Notes under the pieces: generated by a model
The model's input: only the letters and a program-made list of their open reading frames with translations
The model's database searches: none
What the model was told of the DNA's origin: nothing
Source of the DNA: Caldilineaceae bacterium
GTDB lineage: Bacteria > Chloroflexota > Anaerolineae > Caldilineales > Caldilineaceae
Length of the DNA stretch: 64,000 nucleotides
Assembly: GCA_026645575.1 (NCBI GenBank)
Contig: JAPKMW010000061.1
Span: forward strand, 1-64,000
Direction of reading: 5' to 3'
Shown: piece after piece, positions 52,309 to 60,346 of the stretch
Numbering within the stretch: position 1 is the first letter of the stretch
Layout of the letters: each line of letters opens with the position of its first letter
Translations under genes and position numbers: made by a program

Positions 52309-55300
52309 TCACTCTTCCACCGCGCCCAACGCCTGCAGTGCGGTCTTCTGCGCGGCGCTGATGCCGGTAATGCCGGTGATCTTCATTCCGGCGTAGGGGC
52401 CGGGGGCATGTAACTGGTGGAGAAGTTCGTAGGTGTCGAGTTGCCAAAGGTGGAGCGCGCCTTCTTTGCCAATGCTCGCCACCTGTTTGCTATCGGGGCA
52501 AAAGGCAACATCCAAGGCATACTGCTCATGACAGCCAAGCAGCGCGCGCTGCACACCGGTTTGCACATCCCAGAGCCGGACTGAGCGATCCAAGCCGGCG
52601 CTGACCAACTGTGTGCCGTCCGGACTAAAGGCGCAGGCAAACGCTTCGTTGGTGTGACCACGCAAGGTGCGCAGCGGTTGTTTGGGGGCAGGATCAGTCA
52701 GATCCCACAGGGCAATGGCAAAGTCGGGGGCAGCGCAAGCCAGCAATGTCCCTTGGGCGTTGACGGCGAGGCAAGTATTATTGCCATACCCCGGCAGCCG
52801 CTGGCGCTCCTCGCCCGTAGCGAGCCACCACAACCGCACGCTCCGATCAGTGCTGCAGGTGGCGACGGTTTGACCATTGGCCGTAAAGACAAGGCGATTG
52901 ACATAACTGCTCTGTCCGGTAAAGAGCAGGGGGTTGGTGCGCGACGCCGGTGGTTGCGTATGCCACAAATGAAGGTTGCCGTCATTGGTGCAAAGGACAA
53001 GCCGCGCCGCGTCCGGCGCAAAGCGCGCAACGCCTGTCATAGGGATCCGCTGTTCACTTCGCCAAGACCACTGGCCGTCGGCCTCCACTGTCCAGATCTG
53101 GATGCCCTGGGGATCGGCATAACGACCAATGACCAACTGTTGCCCGTCGGGCGTGAAGTCAAGGGCGATCACGGTAGACTCGCCCCTGATCTCCTGTGTA
53201 CACCGCGGTGGTTCGTGTTGGCGATCCCACAAGCGCACAGAGCCATGAATATCGCCGGTTGCCAGCCAGCGGCCACAACCACTCCAAGCGACACATTCGA
53301 GCGCTTGGGGGTAGCCAACCAGCCGTTGCCGCAGAACGCTTTGGGTTTGCGGATGGACCTCCCACAGGCAGATGGTCGCATCTTCGCTGCCGCTGGCCAG
53401 CAGCCGATCCTGCAACCCCACGGCAAGGGCGTAGACCGTCTCGGCGTGGCCGGATAAGGTTTGGCGACAATGCATCACCTTGCTATCCCACAGCCGGATT
53501 ACCCCATCATTGCCGGCACTGAAGAGAAAGGTGCTATCGGCGCAAAAGGTGACGGCGCGGATCTCCCCACGATGGCCGCGTACTTGACGAGCCGGTTGGT
53601 CGAACGGCGCCTCCCACAGATGCAATTGACCGTCGCCGTCGCCTGCAACGAAGCGCCGGCCATCGGGGCTGAAGGTTGCGGCAAAGAAGCGCATCTTCGG
53701 ATCCGCGACCAGGGTACGCACGGGCAGGGTGACTGGCTGATTGTCGTGCCCGGCGGTAAAACCACCCATCTGTGCGTTATCCGCCGGCAGGACGTTGCTC
53801 ACATCGTATAGATAGATGACCCCATCCGCACCAGCGCTCGCCAACCGGTTGCCAGCGGAATGAAAGGCCAACGCGTGAACGCGTTGACGGTGCAGGGGCA
53901 AGGTGCTGAGCAGACGACCACCCTCGACTTGCCAGAGGAGGACGGCGCCGTTCCAACTCCCACCGGCCAGCAAGCGACCATCGGGACTAAAGGCCACGGT
54001 GCGCATGGGCATCTGTTCGTCAAGCCGGCGGTGCAAGCGACCGTCGTGGACCGTCCACAGCAGGATCAGGCCATCATCACCCGTGCTGGCCAAATAGGCG
54101 CCATCGGGGCTGAACGCCACGGCGGTGATGGTGTTGGTGTGGCCGGTCAGCAGCGCATGGGGTTCCCCGGTGGGCAGGCGGAAGAGGCGAATGGCGCCCC
54201 CATCGCCGGCGGCGGCCAGCAGTTGGCCGTCGGGGCTGATGGCAACACACTCAATCCGGCTAAAGGTTTGGGTGAAGGCACTGTGCGATAGATCGGCCTG
54301 TGTCAGATTGATGTTCCGTACGCGACGACGACGTAAATCGGCTTGCCAAACCGCCAAGCCAGAGAAATCATATCCTTGCAGATCAACGCCCAGATGGATC
54401 AGCAAATTGAGCAGATTCCCAGCGGCATAACCGTGACGGATGCCTTGTGTGCGCAATTCGTTCAGCAGCGCTTGCCCCTGCCTGCTTGCTGCCCCTTGTC
54501 TCCACTGCTTTTGCCAATGTGCCACCACCGGTTGCAAAAGTAAGCGCTCTTGACTCTGCCGCACATATTCTTTGGCCTGGGCTTTGAGCAAGGCAAAACG
54601 GTTGAGGAAGGAATTGACGAGTTCGGAATTATGAATTACGCTCGGTTCGTCAGGCAAGGCATCGCGTAATTCGTAATTCGTAATTCGTGATTTGGCCTCG
54701 ATTTCCTGGCATACCTGCGCCACCAAATACGCCGTGGTGTACTCGATGATCACATTTTGCAGAGTGAGACCGTTGGGGTGAGTTTCGAGCAGGGAACGAT
54801 TTTGCAGCGCATGTAGGGCTTCCAGGAGATCACGGGTGGTGACGGGTTGCACAAAATTGCTGCGCAAGGTCGGCACAGTCACAGCCTCGCGCTCAATCGC
54901 CAGCCAAGCCAGAATTTCCCGTTCGAGGGGTGAAAGGCGGGCAAATTGCTGATCCAGCACCAGACGCATGCCATCAAAGATCTGCCCTTCTTCTTGCTGA
55001 AAGGCAGTGACATCGCCACCAAAGAAATCGGCAATGGTGGCGGCCACGATCTGCAACGCCAGTGGATTGCCCGAATAGTTCTCGATGAGCTGAGCGGCCT
55101 CGTTAGCGGAGGTGTGTAGCCCATTGCTCGCTAACAACGCCTGTCCTGCCGCTTGATCCAGACCAGCCAATGGCAACACCTGCATCCGCCCGCTTGTCTG
55201 CGCCTGCCGCCCTGAGCGTAATAAAGCGTAGGGCTGTTCACGGCTGGTCAACAACAGGCAACTCTGATGCTCACTGGTTGCCAGCCGCTGAAAGAGTTGG

Positions 55301-58300
55301 TCATAGCCTTCGTAGCCGGGGCGCGTACTGCCCGCCCGTCCCGGCGTCTCATCGACGCCAAAGATACTCTCTACATTATCCAGCACCAGTAGACAGCGCT
55401 CCTGGCGCAAATAGTCCAGCAACAAGCGCAGCTGCTCATCAAGGGAGGTGGGAAGCGTCGTCAAATGTTGGCGTGACAGCAATTGCAACCAATTGCCCAG
55501 AAGTTCCCCCGCCGGCGGGGCATTGAGCAACGACCGCCAGATCACCACCCCAAAGTACGGCGCCACCGCTTTCACCACAGCAGCGGCCAATGTCGTCTTC
55601 CCCATCCCACCCAGGCCGAGAATCGAAACCAATCGGGCCGGCGGCGTCTGACCACTGGGCGTGAGCTTGTCGAACGCCGGCGCCAGCCACGCCGTCACCT
55701 GCGCCATCTCCGCTGCCCGCCCCGTGAAGAAATCGACGGCGGGCATCTCACCCCAGTCGTGGAGCGGTGACAAGGTGACAGGGTGAAGGGGTGAAGGGGT
55801 GACAAGGTGACTCGGTGATTCTGTCACCTTGTCACTTGTCACCTTGTCACTTGTCACCTTGTCACTTGTCACCTTGTCACTCTGCTCCTGCATGGCGGCA
55901 AACGCCTCTTGTACAGCGCAATGAATGGCAACGTCCTCTAAAAAGGCGCGACGCACCGTGGGGTCAGGGATCCGTGCGGCATACGTGACCAGGAGTTCAT
56001 GGGCGGTGGCGATCACGGTGGCGGCGCGTGAATCGTGGTTGGCGGCCAGCACGGTATGGCAGGTCAGGTAGACTTGAAAGGGTTCATCAAAACCGGCCAG
56101 GGGATGGCTTTGCAGAATGGTCAAAATTTCTTCCACTTCCGCCATTGCGCCCGGTAACGCGCTGGTGGCTAACGCCAGCCGCGCCAGGCCAGCGCGCGGT
56201 TCCGCCGCCCGATGGTGATGGCCCAATGTTACATAGATCGTCACGGCTTCGCGATAGGCGGTGGCTGCAGCGGAAACCTGGTGCAGCCCTTCGCATACCA
56301 GCCCCAGCAAGACCAGCGCATCAGCTTGACTGGCGCCGCCATCCAACTGGCGCGCCATCTTGAACGCTCCTTCGGCATCAACCAGCGCCTGGGTCAGATC
56401 AGCGGTCAGGTAGCCCAAGCGTGCCCGTGACGAAGTGGCCCAAAAAGTTTCCCGCGCTGGGAAATCCAGGCTTTGTAACAGAGCAAACGCCTGGTCGATT
56501 TGGCTACGGGCACGGGCGGCGTCACCCAGCCGCAGGTAGAGCCGACCAAGCATGTGGGTAATCGTGGCTTCTTCCAACGTGCGATTCATCAGGCGGAAGA
56601 GAGTCAATGTCTGTTCGTAGTACTGTTGCGCCTGGTGGTAATCGCCCTGCGCCCAGACAATCTCGGCCAAATGCTCGGCGCAAATGGCTTGCCCCCAGAG
56701 AAAGTCGGTCTGCTGCGACGTAGCGAATGCTTGTTCCGCCTGTTGGCGCGCCACCTTATAGTCCCCAAACGCTTTATCGACCTCAATGAGACAGGTGAGC
56801 GCAACGACTTCTCCCACGCGCAGATGGAATTCTTGGCAAATTTCCAGTTGGTAGACGCCATAGGCTCTGGTGGCGACATAATCATCATTACTGAGTGTGA
56901 TCGACGCTAGCCAGCTATAGGCGCGCTTTTCAATATCCAGCAGTAGCGATGGATAAGGAACACGGGTGCGCGCCTGTCGCGCCAGCGTCACACTCTGGGT
57001 TAACAGGCGAAACGCTTCCGCCGATTGGCCCAACCGGCGCAATGCCTGCCCCTGCACCATAGAACCGAGTGCGGCACCGGCCGGGTTGCTCTCTGTGTCC
57101 GCCACTTGCAAGGTTTCGGTGGCGCTCTTCAATGCCTCCTCATGACGTCCCACAGAAATTTGCAATGCGCCGACAAGACCGACCAGAAGACTATAGAGAC
57201 GCGCTTCCGCTGCTGGATCGAAGGGCTGATCAGGCGCGGCCACGGTGTCTGGCTGGTGGGCGCGACGCGCCTGTGCTGCCAGGGTGAACATGTCAATGGC
57301 TTCGGTGGTGAGACCCGTGAGCCAGTAAAATTCACGCAACGCCAGCGTGCTCTGTTCCACTAACGCCGCCGGCAGATGACCGGCGCCCCAGCGCCAGGCT
57401 TGCCGAATATTGTCCAGTTCCCCCTGGATCGCCTGCACCCCGGCGGCTGGGGCGTCGTGCATGATCGGCTGCTGTTGCGCGGCCAGGAAAGAGAGATAGT
57501 AGGTGCTATGACGGTCAGCAGTTGCCGCTTCCTCCTGAGCGGCGGCTAATTCGGCAGCGGCAAATTGACGTAACAACTCATGAATCTGGTAGCGCCCATC
57601 GGTGCTGGTAGGATCAGGCATGTAGACCAGCGATTTATGCAGCAGCCGGGTCAGCACCGGCAACGTGGCGCCGGCGATCTGTGCGGCGGCGGCGCGGGTA
57701 AAGCCGCCTTGAAAGAGGGCAAGTTGGCGAAAAACGGCCCGTTCCTGCTGGTTTAACAACTGCCAGGACCAGGTAAAGACGGCGCGCATACTGCGTTGAC
57801 GTTGGGGCAGATCGCGCCAGTCCACCGCCAGAAATTCGGCGCTCTGTGCAATTGCGTCGGCAATCTCAGGCAGGGGGAGTACGCCCACATTGGCGGCAGC
57901 CAACTCCAGCCCCAGCGGCACCCCTTGCACCAGCCGGCAGATGCGCAACACGGCGGTCAAGTTGGTCGCTGTGAGTTCAAAGTCTACGTTGTTACGCTGG
58001 ACTGCCTGGACAAAAAGGCGCACGGCGGATGAAGCCGCCGCTTCCGTCAAGTTGTCATTGACGGCAAAGGCCAGCGCTTGGACATGATAAAGCTGTTCGT
58101 CCCGCAGGTTGAGCCGTTCGCGCGAGGTGACAAGCATCTGCACCCCCGGCGCCGCCGCCAAGATCTCGACCACCAGTTCAATGGCCGTCTCCTCGTCGAG
58201 CAGATGTTCAAAGTTATCGAGGATCAGCAGAAGTTGCTTCTGGCGCAGCGTATGGAGGATCGCCGCACGTGGATCGCCGCTCTGTAATGGCAGCCCCAGC

Positions 58301-59478
58301 GCCGTAGCAATCGCCGGCGCAACAGCGCCAGGTGTGCTGATAGCTGCCAATGGCACAAAAAAGACCCCATCGGCAAAGGTAGTCAAGTGTTCACGCCCCA
58401 CCGCCACCGCCACCCGCGTTTTCCCCATTCCCCCCGGCCCCACCAATGTGAGCAGTCGCACCCCTGGCAAGCGCAATTGGTTGCTAATTTCCACCAACGC
58501 CCGCACTCGCCCGATCAAAGGCGACGAGAAGACAGGAAGCGCGGATGAGGGGGTGACAGGGTGAGGGGGTGAGGGGGTGACGGAGCGCGCCCCGTGGCGG
58601 GCGCCCTCCGGGCGCGCCTCCGGGTGCGAAGTTACCCCCTCACCTTGCCACCCTGTCACCTTGTCATCTTGTCGTCTTGTCACCTTGTCAAACTCACCAC
58701 GCTGGATCTGCTCAACCAACGCCGTCGTCTCCGCATCGGGCTGGCCGCCAAACTCCTCGGCCAGCACCTGGCAACAGCGGTTGTATTGGGCGATGGCAGC
58801 GGCGCGTTGGCCCCGGCGAGCCAGCACACGCATCACACAACGGTGGGCGGCTTCCAGCCACGGCTCCAACGCTAATTGGCGCTGGGCGGCTTGTAGCGCG
58901 GCTTCGTCATCGCCGGCATTTTCGGCGGCGGCGGCGAGATGAGTGAGGGCATCAAGAGTCTGGAGATGAAATTGCTCTTGGCTAATGCGCCGCCACTCTT
59001 CAAACCCATCGTTGTCGGCGACGGTAAAACCGCTGAGAAAGTCGCCCTGGTAGAGATCGACGGCCTGACGCAAGCGCGCCAGACAGGGTTGACACGTTGC
59101 AAGCTGGCTATGCGCATGGGTAGCACAGGCGGCAAACAACTCGGTAAAGGTGAGCGCATCAACATCAACGGCGGCGGCGGGGTTGATCTGCACCGTCTGG
59201 CGTGTGATCAGTAACCAAGGCGGACCGGCAGAACTGTCTTCATCATCCCCCAACAATTGCCGGAGCCGACGCAGGGTTTGGCGCAAGCTGGTGTTGGCAC
59301 TCTCGGTCGTATAGCCCGGCCATAAGAGTTGCGCCAGCGCGCTGCGTTGATGGGCTTGCCGTTCTACTGCCAGGTAAACCAGCAGGGCGCGCACCTTGTC
59401 CGTTTGAAAAGCGGTGAGCGGTGCGTCACTCAGCGTAACTTGAAACGTACCGAAACAGGTGAGCCGTAGCTGCCCCAT
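52309..59478 (-). CDS. Giant BTAD-NB-ARC-TPR / NB-ARC-WD40 signal-transduction ATPase
   Basis: 2389 residues from ATG 59478. Order: OmpR/SARP-type winged helix (1-95, LRLTCFGTFQV, SALAQLLWPGY), BTAD helical repeats (100-255), a repeat-encoded linker (260-312), first NTPase with P-loop LVGPGGMGKTRVAVAVG (about 350) and LLLILDNFEHLL, TPR-like helices (600-1190), a second repeat-encoded linker (about 1200-1230, [15 protein letters not shown]), second NTPase with P-loop SILGLGGMGKTTLAAAVV (about 1287) and LLVLDNVESIF, pentapeptide-like YDFSGLAVWQADLRR, then 14 WD40 repeats, enough for two seven-bladed propellers. It looks like two STAND proteins fused through repeat DNA. Probably a ligand-activated DNA-binding switch; trigger and targets unknown. 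Confidence 0.93.
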   Translation of the reverse strand: MGQLRLTCFGTFQVTLSDAPLTAFQTDKVRALLVYLAVERQAHQRSALAQLLWPGYTTESANTSLRQTLRRLRQLLGDDEDSSAGPPWLLITRQTVQINPAAAVDVDALTFTELFAACATHAHSQLATCQPCLARLRQAVDLYQGDFLSGFTVADNDGFEEWRRISQEQFHLQTLDALTHLAAAAENAGDDEAALQAAQRQLALEPWLEAAHRCVMRVLARRGQRAAAIAQYNRCCQVLAEEFGGQPDAETTALVEQIQRGEFDKVTRRQDDKVTGWQGEGVTSHPEARPEGARHGARSVTPSPPHPVTPSSALPVFSSPLIGRVRALVEISNQLRLPGVRLLTLVGPGGMGKTRVAVAVGREHLTTFADGVFFVPLAAISTPGAVAPAIATALGLPLQSGDPRAAILHTLRQKQLLLILDNFEHLLDEETAIELVVEILAAAPGVQMLVTSRERLNLRDEQLYHVQALAFAVNDNLTEAAASSAVRLFVQAVQRNNVDFELTATNLTAVLRICRLVQGVPLGLELAAANVGVLPLPEIADAIAQSAEFLAVDWRDLPQRQRSMRAVFTWSWQLLNQQERAVFRQLALFQGGFTRAAAAQIAGATLPVLTRLLHKSLVYMPDPTSTDGRYQIHELLRQFAAAELAAAQEEAATADRHSTYYLSFLAAQQQPIMHDAPAAGVQAIQGELDNIRQAWRWGAGHLPAALVEQSTLALREFYWLTGLTTEAIDMFTLAAQARRAHQPDTVAAPDQPFDPAAEARLYSLLVGLVGALQISVGRHEEALKSATETLQVADTESNPAGAALGSMVQGQALRRLGQSAEAFRLLTQSVTLARQARTRVPYPSLLLDIEKRAYSWLASITLSNDDYVATRAYGVYQLEICQEFHLRVGEVVALTCLIEVDKAFGDYKVARQQAEQAFATSQQTDFLWGQAICAEHLAEIVWAQGDYHQAQQYYEQTLTLFRLMNRTLEEATITHMLGRLYLRLGDAARARSQIDQAFALLQSLDFPARETFWATSSRARLGYLTADLTQALVDAEGAFKMARQLDGGASQADALVLLGLVCEGLHQVSAAATAYREAVTIYVTLGHHHRAAEPRAGLARLALATSALPGAMAEVEEILTILQSHPLAGFDEPFQVYLTCHTVLAANHDSRAATVIATAHELLVTYAARIPDPTVRRAFLEDVAIHCAVQEAFAAMQEQSDKVTSDKVTSDKVTSDKVTESPSHLVTPSPLHPVTLSPLHDWGEMPAVDFFTGRAAEMAQVTAWLAPAFDKLTPSGQTPPARLVSILGLGGMGKTTLAAAVVKAVAPYFGVVIWRSLLNAPPAGELLGNWLQLLSRQHLTTLPTSLDEQLRLLLDYLRQERCLLVLDNVESIFGVDETPGRAGSTRPGYEGYDQLFQRLATSEHQSCLLLTSREQPYALLRSGRQAQTSGRMQVLPLAGLDQAAGQALLASNGLHTSANEAAQLIENYSGNPLALQIVAATIADFFGGDVTAFQQEEGQIFDGMRLVLDQQFARLSPLEREILAWLAIEREAVTVPTLRSNFVQPVTTRDLLEALHALQNRSLLETHPNGLTLQNVIIEYTTAYLVAQVCQEIEAKSRITNYELRDALPDEPSVIHNSELVNSFLNRFALLKAQAKEYVRQSQERLLLQPVVAHWQKQWRQGAASRQGQALLNELRTQGIRHGYAAGNLLNLLIHLGVDLQGYDFSGLAVWQADLRRRRVRNINLTQADLSHSAFTQTFSRIECVAISPDGQLLAAAGDGGAIRLFRLPTGEPHALLTGHTNTITAVAFSPDGAYLASTGDDGLILLWTVHDGRLHRRLDEQMPMRTVAFSPDGRLLAGGSWNGAVLLWQVEGGRLLSTLPLHRQRVHALAFHSAGNRLASAGADGVIYLYDVSNVLPADNAQMGGFTAGHDNQPVTLPVRTLVADPKMRFFAATFSPDGRRFVAGDGDGQLHLWEAPFDQPARQVRGHRGEIRAVTFCADSTFLFSAGNDGVIRLWDSKVMHCRQTLSGHAETVYALAVGLQDRLLASGSEDATICLWEVHPQTQSVLRQRLVGYPQALECVAWSGCGRWLATGDIHGSVRLWDRQHEPPRCTQEIRGESTVIALDFTPDGQQLVIGRYADPQGIQIWTVEADGQWSWRSEQRIPMTGVARFAPDAARLVLCTNDGNLHLWHTQPPASRTNPLLFTGQSSYVNRLVFTANGQTVATCSTDRSVRLWWLATGEERQRLPGYGNNTCLAVNAQGTLLACAAPDFAIALWDLTDPAPKQPLRTLRGHTNEAFACAFSPDGTQLVSAGLDRSVRLWDVQTGVQRALLGCHEQYALDVAFCPDSKQVASIGKEGALHLWQLDTYELLHQLHAPGPYAGMKITGITGISAAQKTALQALGAVEE

Positions 59479-59745
59479 GTGTTCATCCCGTTCAAATGAA
59501 TACAAGCATAAGTAGATAAAACGCTATTATATCACAACTTTGCGATGGGTAAACGCCCAACTTTGTAACAATGTTTGCTCACTTTTGTAAGGGTAAAGCC
59601 TTTTGTCACGGAAAAGCGGCCTTTTTGTCACGATTGCTCCCCGTTCTTGTCACGGCAGCAGCCCGTTTTGTCACGATAGTGGTCTATCCTGGTAATCGCA
59701 GCACCCGGCACGAACAAACAACGCAAAACGAAGGAGGGTACAAAG
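59479..59745. promoter_or_regulatory. Divergent promoter region with extended -10 and weak -35 for the giant regulator
   Basis: On the minus strand an extended -10 TGATATAAT (box at 59526-59531) has no good -35 (GTTTAC), as for an activated promoter. On the + strand TATCCT (59685-59690) follows the last direct repeat by nine bases; alternatively TTGTCA (59668) and GGTAAT (59691) are 17 apart. Confidence 0.5.
59601..59675 (+). promoter_or_regulatory. Four direct repeats TTTTGTCACG spaced 21-22 bp (candidate BTAD operator)
   Basis: Copies at 59601, 59623, 59645 (one change) and 59666; two weaker TTTGTAA copies lie at 59562 and 59583. The spacing of two helical turns puts them on one face of DNA, as in SARP-type operators. 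Confidence 0.65.
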
Positions 59746-60225
59746 ATGGCAACAACAAATGCAGGCTCGCTGTGGGTTTTCAAAGAATTTGTGGGCTTCC
59801 ACCAGCGACCAGCGGATCAAAACTTCGCTACCTTTATGAAAGTGGTGCTCTGTTGCGCCAATGCCGACGGCGAAATCGCACCGGCCGAGCGCGAATGGGT
59901 GATTAGCTTTGCCTCGGCGCTCAACGCCCCGGAAGGGTTGCTGGAAGAGCTGGCGACCTATCCCGCCGACGAGGATGTCTTTGCACTGGCGGCCAGCAGC
60001 GGGCCCGTTGCCCAGAGTCCACGCGCCGTGCTCTACAACGCGATCTTCGCCTGCGCCGCCGATGGTGCGTACAGCCCCAAAGAACAAGATCTCATTCGTC
60101 GCCTCGGCGCTAAACTTGGCGTCACGGAAGAAGTGGTGAGCCAAATCGAAGAGGTCTATTGGGAGTCGCGGCGCCTGCGCGAAAAGCGCATCGCCCTGCT
60201 CTTTAACCAGGGTATGCCCTACTAA
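59746..60225 (+). CDS. TerB-like (tellurite resistance TerB/DUF533-type) protein
   Basis: 159 residues, all helical. Two matching halves show the acidic metal-binding pattern of the TerB fold: VVLCCANADGEIAPAEREWV at about 34 and AIFACAADGAYSPKEQDLIR at about 103, followed by LGAKLGVTEEVVSQIEE. TerB-like domains bind Ca(II) and often occur in membrane-associated stress or defence complexes. Here it is divergent from the giant regulator, downstream of the direct-repeat array. AAGGAGG before ATG 59746; a GAGTGGCGAGT hairpin (60260-60296) follows. Confidence 0.75.
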   Translation: MATTNAGSLWVFKEFVGFHQRPADQNFATFMKVVLCCANADGEIAPAEREWVISFASALNAPEGLLEELATYPADEDVFALAASSGPVAQSPRAVLYNAIFACAADGAYSPKEQDLIRRLGAKLGVTEEVVSQIEEVYWESRRLREKRIALLFNQGMPY

Positions 60226-60259
60226 AACGCGACAAAGTGTACTTGACAAGGGCAGTGGC

Positions 60260-60302
60260 GAGTGGCGAGTCGCACGCACCCCGCCACTCGCCACTCTATT
60301 TC
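60260..60302 (+). terminator. Hairpin after the TerB-like gene
   Basis: GAGTGGCGAGT (60260-60270) pairs with ACTCGCCACTC (60286-60296), followed by TATTTC. A weak terminator. Confidence 0.5.
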
Positions 60303-60346
60303 AATCCACAAACAAGTGTAGACCTTTCTTGTAAGAAGGAGCAGAG

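Noticed and set aside
59601..59675. Direct repeats as a plasmid-type replication origin
   Set aside because: No Rep, DnaA box cluster or AT-rich unwinding region is visible; the position between divergent genes fits a regulatory role better.
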